From the NCBI RefSeq assembly GCF_010548525.1, contig NZ_JAAGMG010000299.1, positions 1-40,485 on the forward strand: a stretch of 40,485 bases of DNA, in the 5' to 3' direction. Below are positions 25,448 through 31,922 of the stretch, in pieces. The translations under genes and the position numbers were made by a program. Position 1 is the first letter of the stretch; each line of letters starts with the position of its first letter. The notes below the pieces were generated by a model. It made no database searches and was not told the DNA's origin. It worked only from the letters and a program-made list of their open reading frames with translations. This DNA is from Streptomyces sp. SID14478. Its GTDB lineage: Bacteria; Actinomycetota; Actinomycetes; Streptomycetales; Streptomycetaceae.

Positions 25448-26149
25448 TCAGGCTCCGGCTTGCAGGCGCAGGCCCGTCAGCGTCAGTTCCAGCGCCGAGC
25501 GGAACTGGTCGATGTCGTCGTGGCCGTCGAACTCCTCGACGATCTCGTGGACGAACGGGAAGTCCTCGGCATCGAGCTCCCGCCATGTCTGGGCGAATTG
25601 GCCGAGGAACTCGTCGCGGTCCACGGCGCCGCCGAGTACCTCCTGGGGCGGCTCCTGCCCCAGGTCGACGGCAGAACCGATGACGACCCCCACGATGGCG
25701 GACACGGCGTGAAATCGCTGGAGCGCGCTGAGGTCGAGGCGCAGGGTCTGCTGCCCGAGGCGCTCGTACAGGCGCAGGGCGTTGCCCTGGACGTCGGTGT
25801 TGCGCATGAAGTAGGCGCCGAGCCAGGGCCGCTCCACGATGGCGTCGAACAGGGTCAGGGCCATCGCGCGCAGGTCGTCGATCGGGTCGTCGCTGCGCGG
25901 AAGCTTTTCGACGTCGGCCAATACGGTGCCGATGACGTGGTCGGTGGCGCGGTCGAGCAGTTCGTCCTTGCTGGCCACGTACCAGTAGATGCTGGCGACG
26001 CCGCCGCCGAGGCGCTGGGCGAGCGCCCGGAACGTGAGCGCGGACGCTCCGGCCTCGTCGAGCAGGGCCACCGCCTCGGTGAGTACGGACTCCATCGAGT
26101 GCGAAGCGCGTCGGCGCCCCTTGGCGGGGCGGTTCTGCGGGCCTGCCAT
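25448..26149 (-). CDS. TetR family regulator of the divergent DHA2 exporter
   Basis: 233 residues. The N-terminal HTH is at ~20-66 (MESVLTEAVALLDEAGASALTFRALAQRLGGGVASIYWYVASKDELL), with the IYWYV-x-K-x-E-LL ending of TetR proteins; the ligand domain is TetR_C-like. ATG 26149 is taken as start; the ribosome binding site is weak (GGATGAAG). The region to its right holds three CGAAC-N3-GTTCG sites in front of the exporter gene. The standard reading is a drug-responsive repressor of that pump. The 196-base gap on its left (25252-25447) shows no feature I can name. Confidence 0.87.
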   Translation of the reverse strand: MAGPQNRPAKGRRRASHSMESVLTEAVALLDEAGASALTFRALAQRLGGGVASIYWYVASKDELLDRATDHVIGTVLADVEKLPRSDDPIDDLRAMALTLFDAIVERPWLGAYFMRNTDVQGNALRLYERLGQQTLRLDLSALQRFHAVSAIVGVVIGSAVDLGQEPPQEVLGGAVDRDEFLGQFAQTWRELDAEDFPFVHEIVEEFDGHDDIDQFRSALELTLTGLRLQAGA

Positions 26150-26178
26150 GGCTTCATCCCATCAGTTTTGCATCGGAC

Positions 26179-26234
26179 CGAACGTTGTTCTATCGTATCT
26201 CATCGTACGTTGTTCGATAGCCGAACGGCGTTCG
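26179..26234. promoter_or_regulatory. Three CGAAC-N3-GTTCG operator copies between TetR and exporter genes
   Basis: CGAACGTTGTTCT (26179-26191), CGTACGTTGTTCG (26204-26216) and CGAACGGCGTTCG (26222-26234). The third is a perfect inverted repeat with five-base arms and a three-base centre; the others each deviate in one arm. Centres are 25 and 18 bases apart. CTATCG (26190-26195) and CGATAG (26215-26220) add an outer inverted repeat. The third copy ends 15 bases before the exporter start. Confidence 0.75.
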
Positions 26235-26249
26235 ATGGAAGGACTTGCC

Positions 26250-27719
26250 ATGACCACCGCCACGCTTGAAACCCCCTCCCGCAGCTACCCGTCCCTACGC
26301 GCGGCGTGGATCCCTCTGGCCGCCCTGTGCCTGGCCTTTTTCGTCGAGATGGTCGACAACACGCTGCTGTCGATCGCGCTGCCCACGATCGGCCGCGACC
26401 TCGGCAGCGGCACCACCGCGCTCCAGTGGGTCACCGGCGCCTACTCGCTGACCTTCGGCGGCCTCCTGCTCACCGCGGGGTCGATGGCCGACCGGCTCGG
26501 CCGCCGCCGGGTGCTGCTGATCGGCCTCGCCGTGTTCGGCGCGCTGAGCCTGTGCGTCGTCTGGGTCACCACCGCGGGGCAGCTCATCGCCCTGCGGGCC
26601 GCGCTCGGCATAGCCGCCGCGGCGATGGCCCCGATCACGAACTCCCTGGTCTTCCGCCTGTTCGACGACAAGGCCCTGCGGATGCGCGCCATGACGGTGA
26701 TGATCGTCGTCGGCATGTCCGGATTCGTCCTCGGGCCGCTGCTCGGCGGCACGGCACTCGCGCACGTGCGCTGGGAGTGGCTGCTGGTCGTCAACGCCCC
26801 GATCGCCCTGATCGCCTGCATCGGCGTGCGGCTCGGCGTCCCGGCCGACCGGCCGCAGGACCTGACCAAGGACAGGCTCGACGTACCGGGCGCCGCCCTG
26901 AGCGTCGCCACCATCGGCCTCGCCTGCTACTCACTGACCAGCGGCGTCGAGCACGGCTGGCTCTCCGCACTCACCCTCGCCTCGATCGCGGGCGCGATCG
27001 TGGCCGCGCTCGCGTTCGTCCGGCACGAGCGCCGCAGCACGGCGCCCATGCTCGACCTGCGCCTCTTCTCCAACGGCACCGTCCGCGGCGCCGCCCTCGC
27101 GCAGATCGGTACGTCCATCGCGATGGCCAGCGTGATGTTCGGGCTGATCCTCCACTTCCAGTACGCCTACGGATGGAGCCCGGTCCGGGCCGGGCTGGCC
27201 AACCTGCCGATCATCGTGACGATGCTCGTCGCGACCCCGTTGTCCGAGTGGCTCGCGCGCCGCTTCGGCCACCGCATCGCCGTCCTGGTGGGCGCCGCCT
27301 GCCTGGCCGGTTCGCTGGCCGGTCTCGCCTGGGGCGTCGAGCACGGGTACGCCGTCATCGCGGTCTGCATGGTGCTCATGACCGTGGGGCTGCGCACCGT
27401 GATGACGATCTGCGCGGTCGCCCTCGTCGACGCGATGCCGAGCAACCGCACCTCGATCGGTGCCGCGCTCAACGACACCGCGCAGGAGGTCGGTTCCAGC
27501 GTCGGTACCGCCGTGGTCGGCACCCTGATCGCCGCCCTGGTCACCAACCAGCTCCCCGCCGGCACCTGGAGCGGCGACCTCATCGCGTCGTTCTTCCACG
27601 GCGAACGGATCACCTACGCCCTTCTCGCGGTCGTCGTCGGACTGATCGCGGCCGGCGGCGCCCTGAGCCTCACCGACTCGCACAGCGTGGAGGAAGCCGG
27701 CGCCGAGGAGAACGCCTGA
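26250..27719 (+). CDS. MFS drug exporter, DHA2 (14-TM, EmrB/QacA) family
   Basis: 489 residues. The ATG at 26250 follows GGAAGGAC. Motif A is present as GSMADRLGRRRVLLIGL after TM2, and the TM1 motif as FVEMVDNTLLSIALPTIGRDL, where the Asp in D-x-T-L-L-S-I-A-L-P is diagnostic of DHA2 exporters. Motif C-like G-x8-G-P-x3-G is seen as GMSGFVLGPLLGG in TM5. Fourteen helices can be counted. It pumps toxic compounds out using the proton gradient, and is controlled by the divergent TetR gene through three operators. The gene ends 21 bases before the convergent hydrolase stop, with no hairpin between. Confidence 0.92.
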   Translation: MTTATLETPSRSYPSLRAAWIPLAALCLAFFVEMVDNTLLSIALPTIGRDLGSGTTALQWVTGAYSLTFGGLLLTAGSMADRLGRRRVLLIGLAVFGALSLCVVWVTTAGQLIALRAALGIAAAAMAPITNSLVFRLFDDKALRMRAMTVMIVVGMSGFVLGPLLGGTALAHVRWEWLLVVNAPIALIACIGVRLGVPADRPQDLTKDRLDVPGAALSVATIGLACYSLTSGVEHGWLSALTLASIAGAIVAALAFVRHERRSTAPMLDLRLFSNGTVRGAALAQIGTSIAMASVMFGLILHFQYAYGWSPVRAGLANLPIIVTMLVATPLSEWLARRFGHRIAVLVGAACLAGSLAGLAWGVEHGYAVIAVCMVLMTVGLRTVMTICAVALVDAMPSNRTSIGAALNDTAQEVGSSVGTAVVGTLIAALVTNQLPAGTWSGDLIASFFHGERITYALLAVVVGLIAAGGALSLTDSHSVEEAGAEENA

Positions 27720-27740
27720 CGCGGACGGCGCCCGCCCCGG

Positions 27741-28616
27741 TCAGCCGGGGTCCGGAGCCGTCGTGAGGAAGTCGGTGAGTGCGCCGGCCAAGGCGGCGGG
27801 CGCCTGCTCGGCGACGTGGTGACCCGAGTCGATGCCGTGTCCGCGCACGTCATCGGCCCACCGGCGCCAGATGGCACGGGGGTCTCCGTACAGTTCCTCC
27901 AAGTCGTCCTGAAGGGACCACAGGACCAGTGCGGGACAGGTGATGCGGGCACCGGCGGCGCGATCGGCTTCCTCGTGCCGCCGGTCGACGGTCAGGCCCG
28001 CGCGGTAGTCCTCCAGCATCGCCCGCACCACGTCCGGATCACGTATCGCCTGCCGCCACTCGTCGTGGTTCTCCTGCCCCATGGTCTCGGGGACGCCTCG
28101 GTACCAGCCGTCCGGATCAGCTGTGATGACGCGCTCGGGGATGTCCGGCTGCGCGAAGAAGAACCAGTGCCACCACTTCGTGGCGAACTCGGGCGTGATG
28201 CGCGACAGATGCTCCGTCAGCGGCAGACAGTCGGCGAACACCACCCGGCGGACGCTGTCGGGATGGTCCAGCACCAGCCGCAGGGCCACGCTGCCGCCAC
28301 GGTCGTGACCGACGAGCGAGAACCGCCGGTGCCCGAGGCGCCGCATCACGGCCACCACGTCCCCGGCGACCGCCCGCTTGGAATAACCGGCGTGGTCCGC
28401 CGTGAAGGCCGGCCCCCTGGAGCGCCCGTACCCCCTCAGGTCCGGGCACACCACCGTGTACCCGGCTGCCACGAGCAGCGGCGCGACCCGGTGCCAGGTG
28501 GCCGACGTGCGGGGATGGCCGTGCAGCAGCACCACCGCCGGCCCCTTCCCACCGAAGCGGACGAACACGCAAGCGTCACCGACGCCGATCCGCGCGGTCT
28601 CGAACCCCTCGAACAT
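27741..28616 (-). CDS. Alpha/beta hydrolase, haloacetate dehalogenase / epoxide hydrolase-like
   Basis: 291 residues. The ATG at 28616 follows GGGGAGG; an upstream in-frame extension lacks such a site. VVLLHGHP at ~28-35 is the oxyanion loop, GHDRGG the nucleophile elbow with Asp105, and the catalytic His lies in DSGHHVAEQAP near the end. The cap helix KWWHWFFFAQP carries the His150-Trp151 pair seen in fluoroacetate dehalogenases, where it holds the halide. In those enzymes two arginines (D-R-G-x-R) bind the carboxylate. Here the first is kept (Arg106) but the second is Ser109, so fluoroacetate is not a safe prediction. General class confident; substrate open. Confidence 0.85.
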   Translation of the reverse strand: MFEGFETARIGVGDACVFVRFGGKGPAVVLLHGHPRTSATWHRVAPLLVAAGYTVVCPDLRGYGRSRGPAFTADHAGYSKRAVAGDVVAVMRRLGHRRFSLVGHDRGGSVALRLVLDHPDSVRRVVFADCLPLTEHLSRITPEFATKWWHWFFFAQPDIPERVITADPDGWYRGVPETMGQENHDEWRQAIRDPDVVRAMLEDYRAGLTVDRRHEEADRAAGARITCPALVLWSLQDDLEELYGDPRAIWRRWADDVRGHGIDSGHHVAEQAPAALAGALTDFLTTAPDPG

Positions 28617-28766
28617 CCGGCCTCCCCGGGCACCACACGCTTCCCACGGCGCTGCATGCAATGCGAAGTGCCCCGGGGATCACGAACAATTCCCTTACTC
28701 CGCGCGGAAGTTCCCTGGCCGACGCCGAGCCGGGAACGCCCGCACCGGCGCGGGCCGTGGCTGCTG

Positions 28767-29045
28767 CTACTGCGGGTCCGGGGCGTCCGACATCCACGTC
28801 TCGATGCGCGTCTCGTAGATGGCTGCCACTTGGACCAGCTGTTCCCCGCTCATGTGCGGTAGCCCCTCCCTGTCCGCGAACAGGCCCTGCTGCTCGTCCA
28901 GCAGCTGCTCCATCTCCTGGGAGTCGCCGAGACCGGCCTCCCGCTTCTGCTCGATGCGGGCCGCGTAGCGCGCCAGCAGGTCGTCCAGGGCCGACAGCAC
29001 CCGCGCATGCGGCTCCGTCAGGGCCTGGTCGTTCGCATCGTCCAT
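28767..29045 (-). CDS. Small acidic helical protein, unknown function
   Basis: 92 residues from ATG 29045, chosen because GAAGG lies eight bases upstream; the frame is open 24 codons more but reads as non-coding. Strongly helical and acidic (SALDDLLARYAARIEQKREAGLGDSQEMEQLLDEQQGLFADREGL, then LVQVAAIYETRIETWMSDAP), with no cysteine, signal or TM segment. I recognise no family. It lies 88 bases after the sucrase/ferredoxin-type gene on the same strand and may be the last gene of the repeat-protein operon. The 150 bases to its left (28617-28766) hold no gene. Confidence 0.6.
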   Translation of the reverse strand: MDDANDQALTEPHARVLSALDDLLARYAARIEQKREAGLGDSQEMEQLLDEQQGLFADREGLPHMSGEQLVQVAAIYETRIETWMSDAPDPQ

Positions 29046-29133
29046 CGAGTCCGCCTTCACATCGGGCCAGTAGCTGTCCGGGCGAAGGTAACAAGCCGCC
29101 GCTCCCCGGCCCGGCACCCCACCGGCCTTCCCT

Positions 29134-30030
29134 TCACCCGGTGGAGACCGACAGGACCTCGTAGACGACGGAGGAGCTGACCGAGCGTCCCTTGCAGGTC
29201 AGCTGATGCGGGGGCGCGCGGTGGGAGCGCACCTCGATCTCGTGCACCGGGGACGGCACGCCACGACCCGTGAGGCGCACGCGCCAGCGATCGTCGAGAC
29301 GCAGCGTCTCCTCCACCGCGTAGTGCCGCCGGCCCGCCGGCCCGAAACGGGCGAGGGCGGCGGCGACAGCGGCCTGTTGGGGCGGGAAGAGGTCCGTGTA
29401 TCCCCGCAGATGATCCGCGTGCACCCGGTCGGCCAGGTGTTCCTCGACCACGCTCACGGCCGACGCCGCATCGAGGTTGCCGTAGTAGACGCCGTCCGGC
29501 GCGATCACCACGTTGGCCGCGAACCTGTCGCCCCCCACGTGTGTGCACTCCCAGACCAGATCCGGCCACCGCTCGCTCAGGGCCCGCCCCACGGGCCGGC
29601 CGCGCACGGCGCAGCAGGCGTCGTGCAGGCCATGGGCGCAGACGAGGACGACGGGCGGCCGCCCCGCTTCGCCGGGGCTGCCCAGGGCGCCGACGATGCC
29701 TGCCAGGTCCTCGTCGCGGCTCCACTCGCCCCACGTCTGCCGGTAGTCGCCGTCCGCGCCGTGGCGCAGCACCGCCCAGCGGGGCGGACCTTGCCGCGAG
29801 CGGCGTCCGTGACGCCGGACCAACAACATCCGCGCCCTGATCGCGGCGGCAGCGGCGTACACGAGGCCCTTGGTCACCGGTTCGAGGGGGAGGCCGTCGA
29901 AGCCGTCGGCGGGCCACCCGCCCCGGTACTCGATGAGGATCCAGGTGGAGCCGTACGGCGCGGTACCCGCCAACGAGTCGCCCCGCAGCCTGGCGGCATC
30001 CGCGCAGAAGAACCGTGGTGCCGCGTTCAT
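29134..30030 (-). CDS. Sucrase/ferredoxin-like protein (thioredoxin-fold 2Fe-2S family)
   Basis: 298 residues from ATG 30030, ten bases after the JmjC gene stop. Family signature: N-terminal FFCADAARLRGDSLAGTAPYGSTWILIEYRGGW (Cys9 and GTA), then VVLVCAHGLHDACCAVRGRPVGRAL (Cys131, Cys139, Cys140) and WECTHVGGDRFAANVVIAPDGVYYG (Cys162, H-x-GGDRFA-N). This fits the Suc_Fer-like family, thioredoxin-fold proteins thought to hold a 2Fe-2S cluster. Probably soluble and cytoplasmic. Tight coupling to a 2-oxoglutarate/Fe(II) JmjC oxygenase suggests a job in supplying electrons or keeping that iron centre reduced; this is inference. A basic C-terminal region of about 60 residues follows the cluster domain. 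Confidence 0.85.
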   Translation of the reverse strand: MNAAPRFFCADAARLRGDSLAGTAPYGSTWILIEYRGGWPADGFDGLPLEPVTKGLVYAAAAAIRARMLLVRRHGRRSRQGPPRWAVLRHGADGDYRQTWGEWSRDEDLAGIVGALGSPGEAGRPPVVLVCAHGLHDACCAVRGRPVGRALSERWPDLVWECTHVGGDRFAANVVIAPDGVYYGNLDAASAVSVVEEHLADRVHADHLRGYTDLFPPQQAAVAAALARFGPAGRRHYAVEETLRLDDRWRVRLTGRGVPSPVHEIEVRSHRAPPHQLTCKGRSVSSSVVYEVLSVSTG

Positions 30031-30040
30031 CGCGGTGCCG

Positions 30041-31246
30041 TCACGCTTCGGCGGGCACCAGCACGCCCGCGCGCAGGAGCCGGTGGACGAGTTCGAGGCC
30101 CAGATCGCGCGCGGTGTACACCCGGCCGTCCAACAGCCGGTGCACCGTGGGCAGTTGCTCCGGGGGGAAGTCGAGCCAGCCGGCGCGCGTGTGCAGGCGG
30201 TCCGCCTCCAGCCGTGCCTCCAGCGCTTCACGGAGCCGCACCCGCGAGTCCGCGGAGAGCTCGTCCACGGCCGCCAGCTGGGCCAGCGGTCCCAGGGGTG
30301 CCGGGCGGGCCTGACTCCTGCGGACCCGGTGGAACAGCGGGGCGGGGTCGGCCTCCGTCAGCGCGGCGATGAGGCGTTCACGGACCATCCCCAATTCGTC
30401 GGCGGGCCCGTCGGTGCCCAGCGGCAGGGAGCCGCGCATCTGCGGGTCGTCACGCAGCAACGCCAGTGCGCTCTGGGCGAGTTGCTCGGCCAGGCCGTGG
30501 CGCGTCCAGTTGTGGATCCCGAGCGTCAGGTGGATCGAGACGGCCCCCTGCGCCTCGGCGGCGTGCAGCCAGCCCCGCGGCAGGTAGAGCACGTCACCGG
30601 GGCGGAGCACGGTGTCGAGGTGGGCGTCGCCCTTCGCGGCCTGGGCGACCTCCTCCCGGCGCTCGGTCCACGGCTGGTCGCGCAACGGGTCGGGATGCAC
30701 CGGCTCGTGGACGATCCAGCGCTTGGTGCCCGCGATCTGCAGGACGAAGACGTCGTGCACGTCGTAGTGGTCGTCGAATCCGCGGTTCTGCGGCGGAGTG
30801 ACGTAGGCGTTGGCCTGTACCGGATGTCCCAGCTCGGCACCGAGCCGGGCGCTGAGGTCGGCCACCGGCTCCCACGTGCGCTGCAGGGCCTGGAGGACCA
30901 GCGTCGCGCCGTCGGCGAAGCTGCGCCACAGGGCGGTGTCGTCGAGCTGGTCCGCGACCGAAGCGCCGACCCCGCCGGGGGCGGTGTACGACGACGCGGG
31001 AAGCGTCGCACCGTCTTTGGCGACGCGGAGGAAGGGGGTGCGCAGACCGCGCCGGGAGATCAACTCGTCGACGGCGTCGGCCGAGAACAGGTCGCTGAAA
31101 TCATCGGCCCCGCGCGTGAGCAGGGGGGTGCGCGCCCAGAACCCGTCGGCGAACTCCTGCCGGCTCATGTGCGTCAGACGCGCGCCAAGGACGCCGGCAC
31201 CCGTCTCGGCGTCGGCGTCCTGGACCTTGCTGGTGGCGATGCTCAA
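30041..31246 (-). CDS. JmjC/cupin_4 protein hydroxylase (ribosomal-oxygenase-like), TTG start
   Basis: 401 residues. The start is a TTG at 31246 whose last two bases belong to the TGA of the repeat-protein gene (TTGA), so translation should be coupled. Fold and motifs are those of MINA53/NO66/YcfD-type 2-oxoglutarate Fe(II) oxygenases: YVTPPQNRGFDDHYDVHDVFVLQIAGTKRW with iron ligands His160 and Asp162, and LRPGDVLYLPRGWLHAAEA with the third ligand His228. A helical dimerisation part and a winged-helix C-terminus (RLLDGRVYTARDLGLELVHRLLRAG) follow, as in the family. Those relatives hydroxylate Arg or His side chains in ribosomal proteins. Here the neighbour is a repetitive protein rather than a ribosomal gene, so that protein is the candidate substrate. 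Confidence 0.9.
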   Translation of the reverse strand: MSIATSKVQDADAETGAGVLGARLTHMSRQEFADGFWARTPLLTRGADDFSDLFSADAVDELISRRGLRTPFLRVAKDGATLPASSYTAPGGVGASVADQLDDTALWRSFADGATLVLQALQRTWEPVADLSARLGAELGHPVQANAYVTPPQNRGFDDHYDVHDVFVLQIAGTKRWIVHEPVHPDPLRDQPWTERREEVAQAAKGDAHLDTVLRPGDVLYLPRGWLHAAEAQGAVSIHLTLGIHNWTRHGLAEQLAQSALALLRDDPQMRGSLPLGTDGPADELGMVRERLIAALTEADPAPLFHRVRRSQARPAPLGPLAQLAAVDELSADSRVRLREALEARLEADRLHTRAGWLDFPPEQLPTVHRLLDGRVYTARDLGLELVHRLLRAGVLVPAEA

Positions 31247-31575
31247 ACGCCACTGCCGGACTCGTCGGCCCCGCCGTCGGCGCCACCGTCGTGGACACCC
31301 GGTGTACCCGCCGCACCGCCGTCCGCGGGGCCTTCCGCCCCACCGTCGGCGCCACCGTCGTGGACTCCCGGCGTACCCGCCGCGCCACCGTCCGCAGGGC
31401 CTTCCGCCCCACCGTCGGCACCGCCGTCCTGGACTCCCGGTGTACCCGCCGCACCGCCGTCCGCGGGGCCTTCCGCCCCACCGTCGGCGCCACCGTCGTG
31501 GACTCCCGGTGTACCCGCCGCACCACCGTCCGCGGGACCCTCGTGCTGGTTGGGATCCTGATCAGGGCTCGTCAT
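31243..31575 (-). CDS. 110-residue protein of four exact 23-residue repeats, putative substrate of the JmjC enzyme
   Basis: The ATG at 31575 has a near-ideal AGGAGG ribosome binding site. Layout: a 12-residue leader (MTSPDQDPNQHE), four 23-residue repeats, and a 6-residue tail (ESGSGV). Each repeat is GPADGGAAGTPGV, then H or Q, then DGGADGGAE. Repeat 2 has Gln where 1, 3 and 4 have His; repeat 4 ends in Asp. The protein has no Lys, Arg, Cys, aromatic residue or long hydrophobic stretch, is highly acidic and should be disordered. Similar short Gly-Ala-Asp repeat proteins are known in streptomycetes without a firm function. With its own SigB-type promoter and coupling to the JmjC gene, it looks like a modified repeat peptide (RiPP-like) or a disordered stress protein. 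Confidence 0.85.
   Translation of the reverse strand: MTSPDQDPNQHEGPADGGAAGTPGVHDGGADGGAEGPADGGAAGTPGVQDGGADGGAEGPADGGAAGTPGVHDGGADGGAEGPADGGAAGTPGVHDGGADGGADESGSGV
31264..31539 (-). repeat. Four tandem 69-base repeats inside the repeat-protein gene
   Basis: Units 31539-31471, 31470-31402, 31401-31333 and 31332-31264 follow each other without spacers, each encoding one 23-residue repeat. The differences are few and partly synonymous, so the array has been kept homogeneous or expanded recently. Confidence 0.92.
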
Positions 31576-31621
31576 GTGTCCTCCTGAGATGTGAACGGCC
31601 GGGACGGGGTGATGTTTCTGA

Positions 31622-31645
31622 GTACCCCCTCATCCCCTAACAAAC
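31622..31645 (-). promoter_or_regulatory. SigB-type stress promoter of the repeat protein/JmjC operon
   Basis: Read leftward: GTTT (complement of 31642-31645), exactly 14 bases, then GGGTAC (complement of 31622-31627). This matches the Streptomyces SigB-group consensus GNNT-N14-16-GGGTAC/T. Transcription should start near 31615, giving a leader of about 40 bases that ends in the AGGAGG site. Such promoters respond to osmotic and related stress in streptomycetes. Confidence 0.7.
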
Positions 31646-31751
31646 TCGCTCACCCCGATCCGACCGGCAACCGGAGAGTCGCACCGCCGGACACGACCCC
31701 TTCTCGTCACTCGCACGACAATGGCCCGAACGGTGGTACGGTCCCGCTCCC

Positions 31752-31789
31752 TAAACTGTCCATCAGTAAGTCGGACCTCAGATTGTCCG
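31752..31789 (+). promoter_or_regulatory. Possible promoter and operators of the second exporter gene
   Basis: TAAACT (31752-31757) could be a -10. It overlaps ACTG-N5-CAGT (31755-31767) and is followed by CGGAC-N8-GTCCG (31772-31789), two inverted repeats of the size TetR-like repressors use. No adjacent regulator gene exists, so any such regulator is encoded elsewhere. Moderate to low confidence. Confidence 0.4.
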
Positions 31790-31871
31790 TTGTGGGTGCG
31801 GGGGCACGTCGGTCGAGTTCAGGGCGCTTCGCGTCGCCGGTCCCCGTCTGCGGCGGTGGCAGATGGCGGAC

Positions 31872-31915
31872 GGACCCCGGCGACTCGGCGGGGTCCCGTC
31901 CTTTCCTCGGAAAGG
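31872..31915 (+). promoter_or_regulatory. Two leader hairpins before the exporter gene, second one covering the ribosome binding site
   Basis: Hairpin 1: GGACCCCG (31872-31879) and CGGGGTCC (31889-31896), nine-base loop. Hairpin 2: CCTTTCC (31900-31906), loop TC, GGAAAGG (31909-31915), a perfect seven-base stem whose 3' arm is the GGAAAGG ribosome binding site of the GTG at 31923. Folding would hide that site, so a translational control element is possible. Confidence 0.5.
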
Positions 31916-31922
31916 TTGCGAA

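Noticed and set aside
27741..28616. Calling the hydrolase a fluoroacetate dehalogenase
   Set aside because: The second carboxylate-binding arginine is replaced by Ser109, so only the broader class is claimed.
31264..31539. The 69-base tandem repeats as a CRISPR array
   Set aside because: There are no spacers: the units are contiguous, in frame, and encode a protein with a strong ribosome binding site. No cas genes are near.
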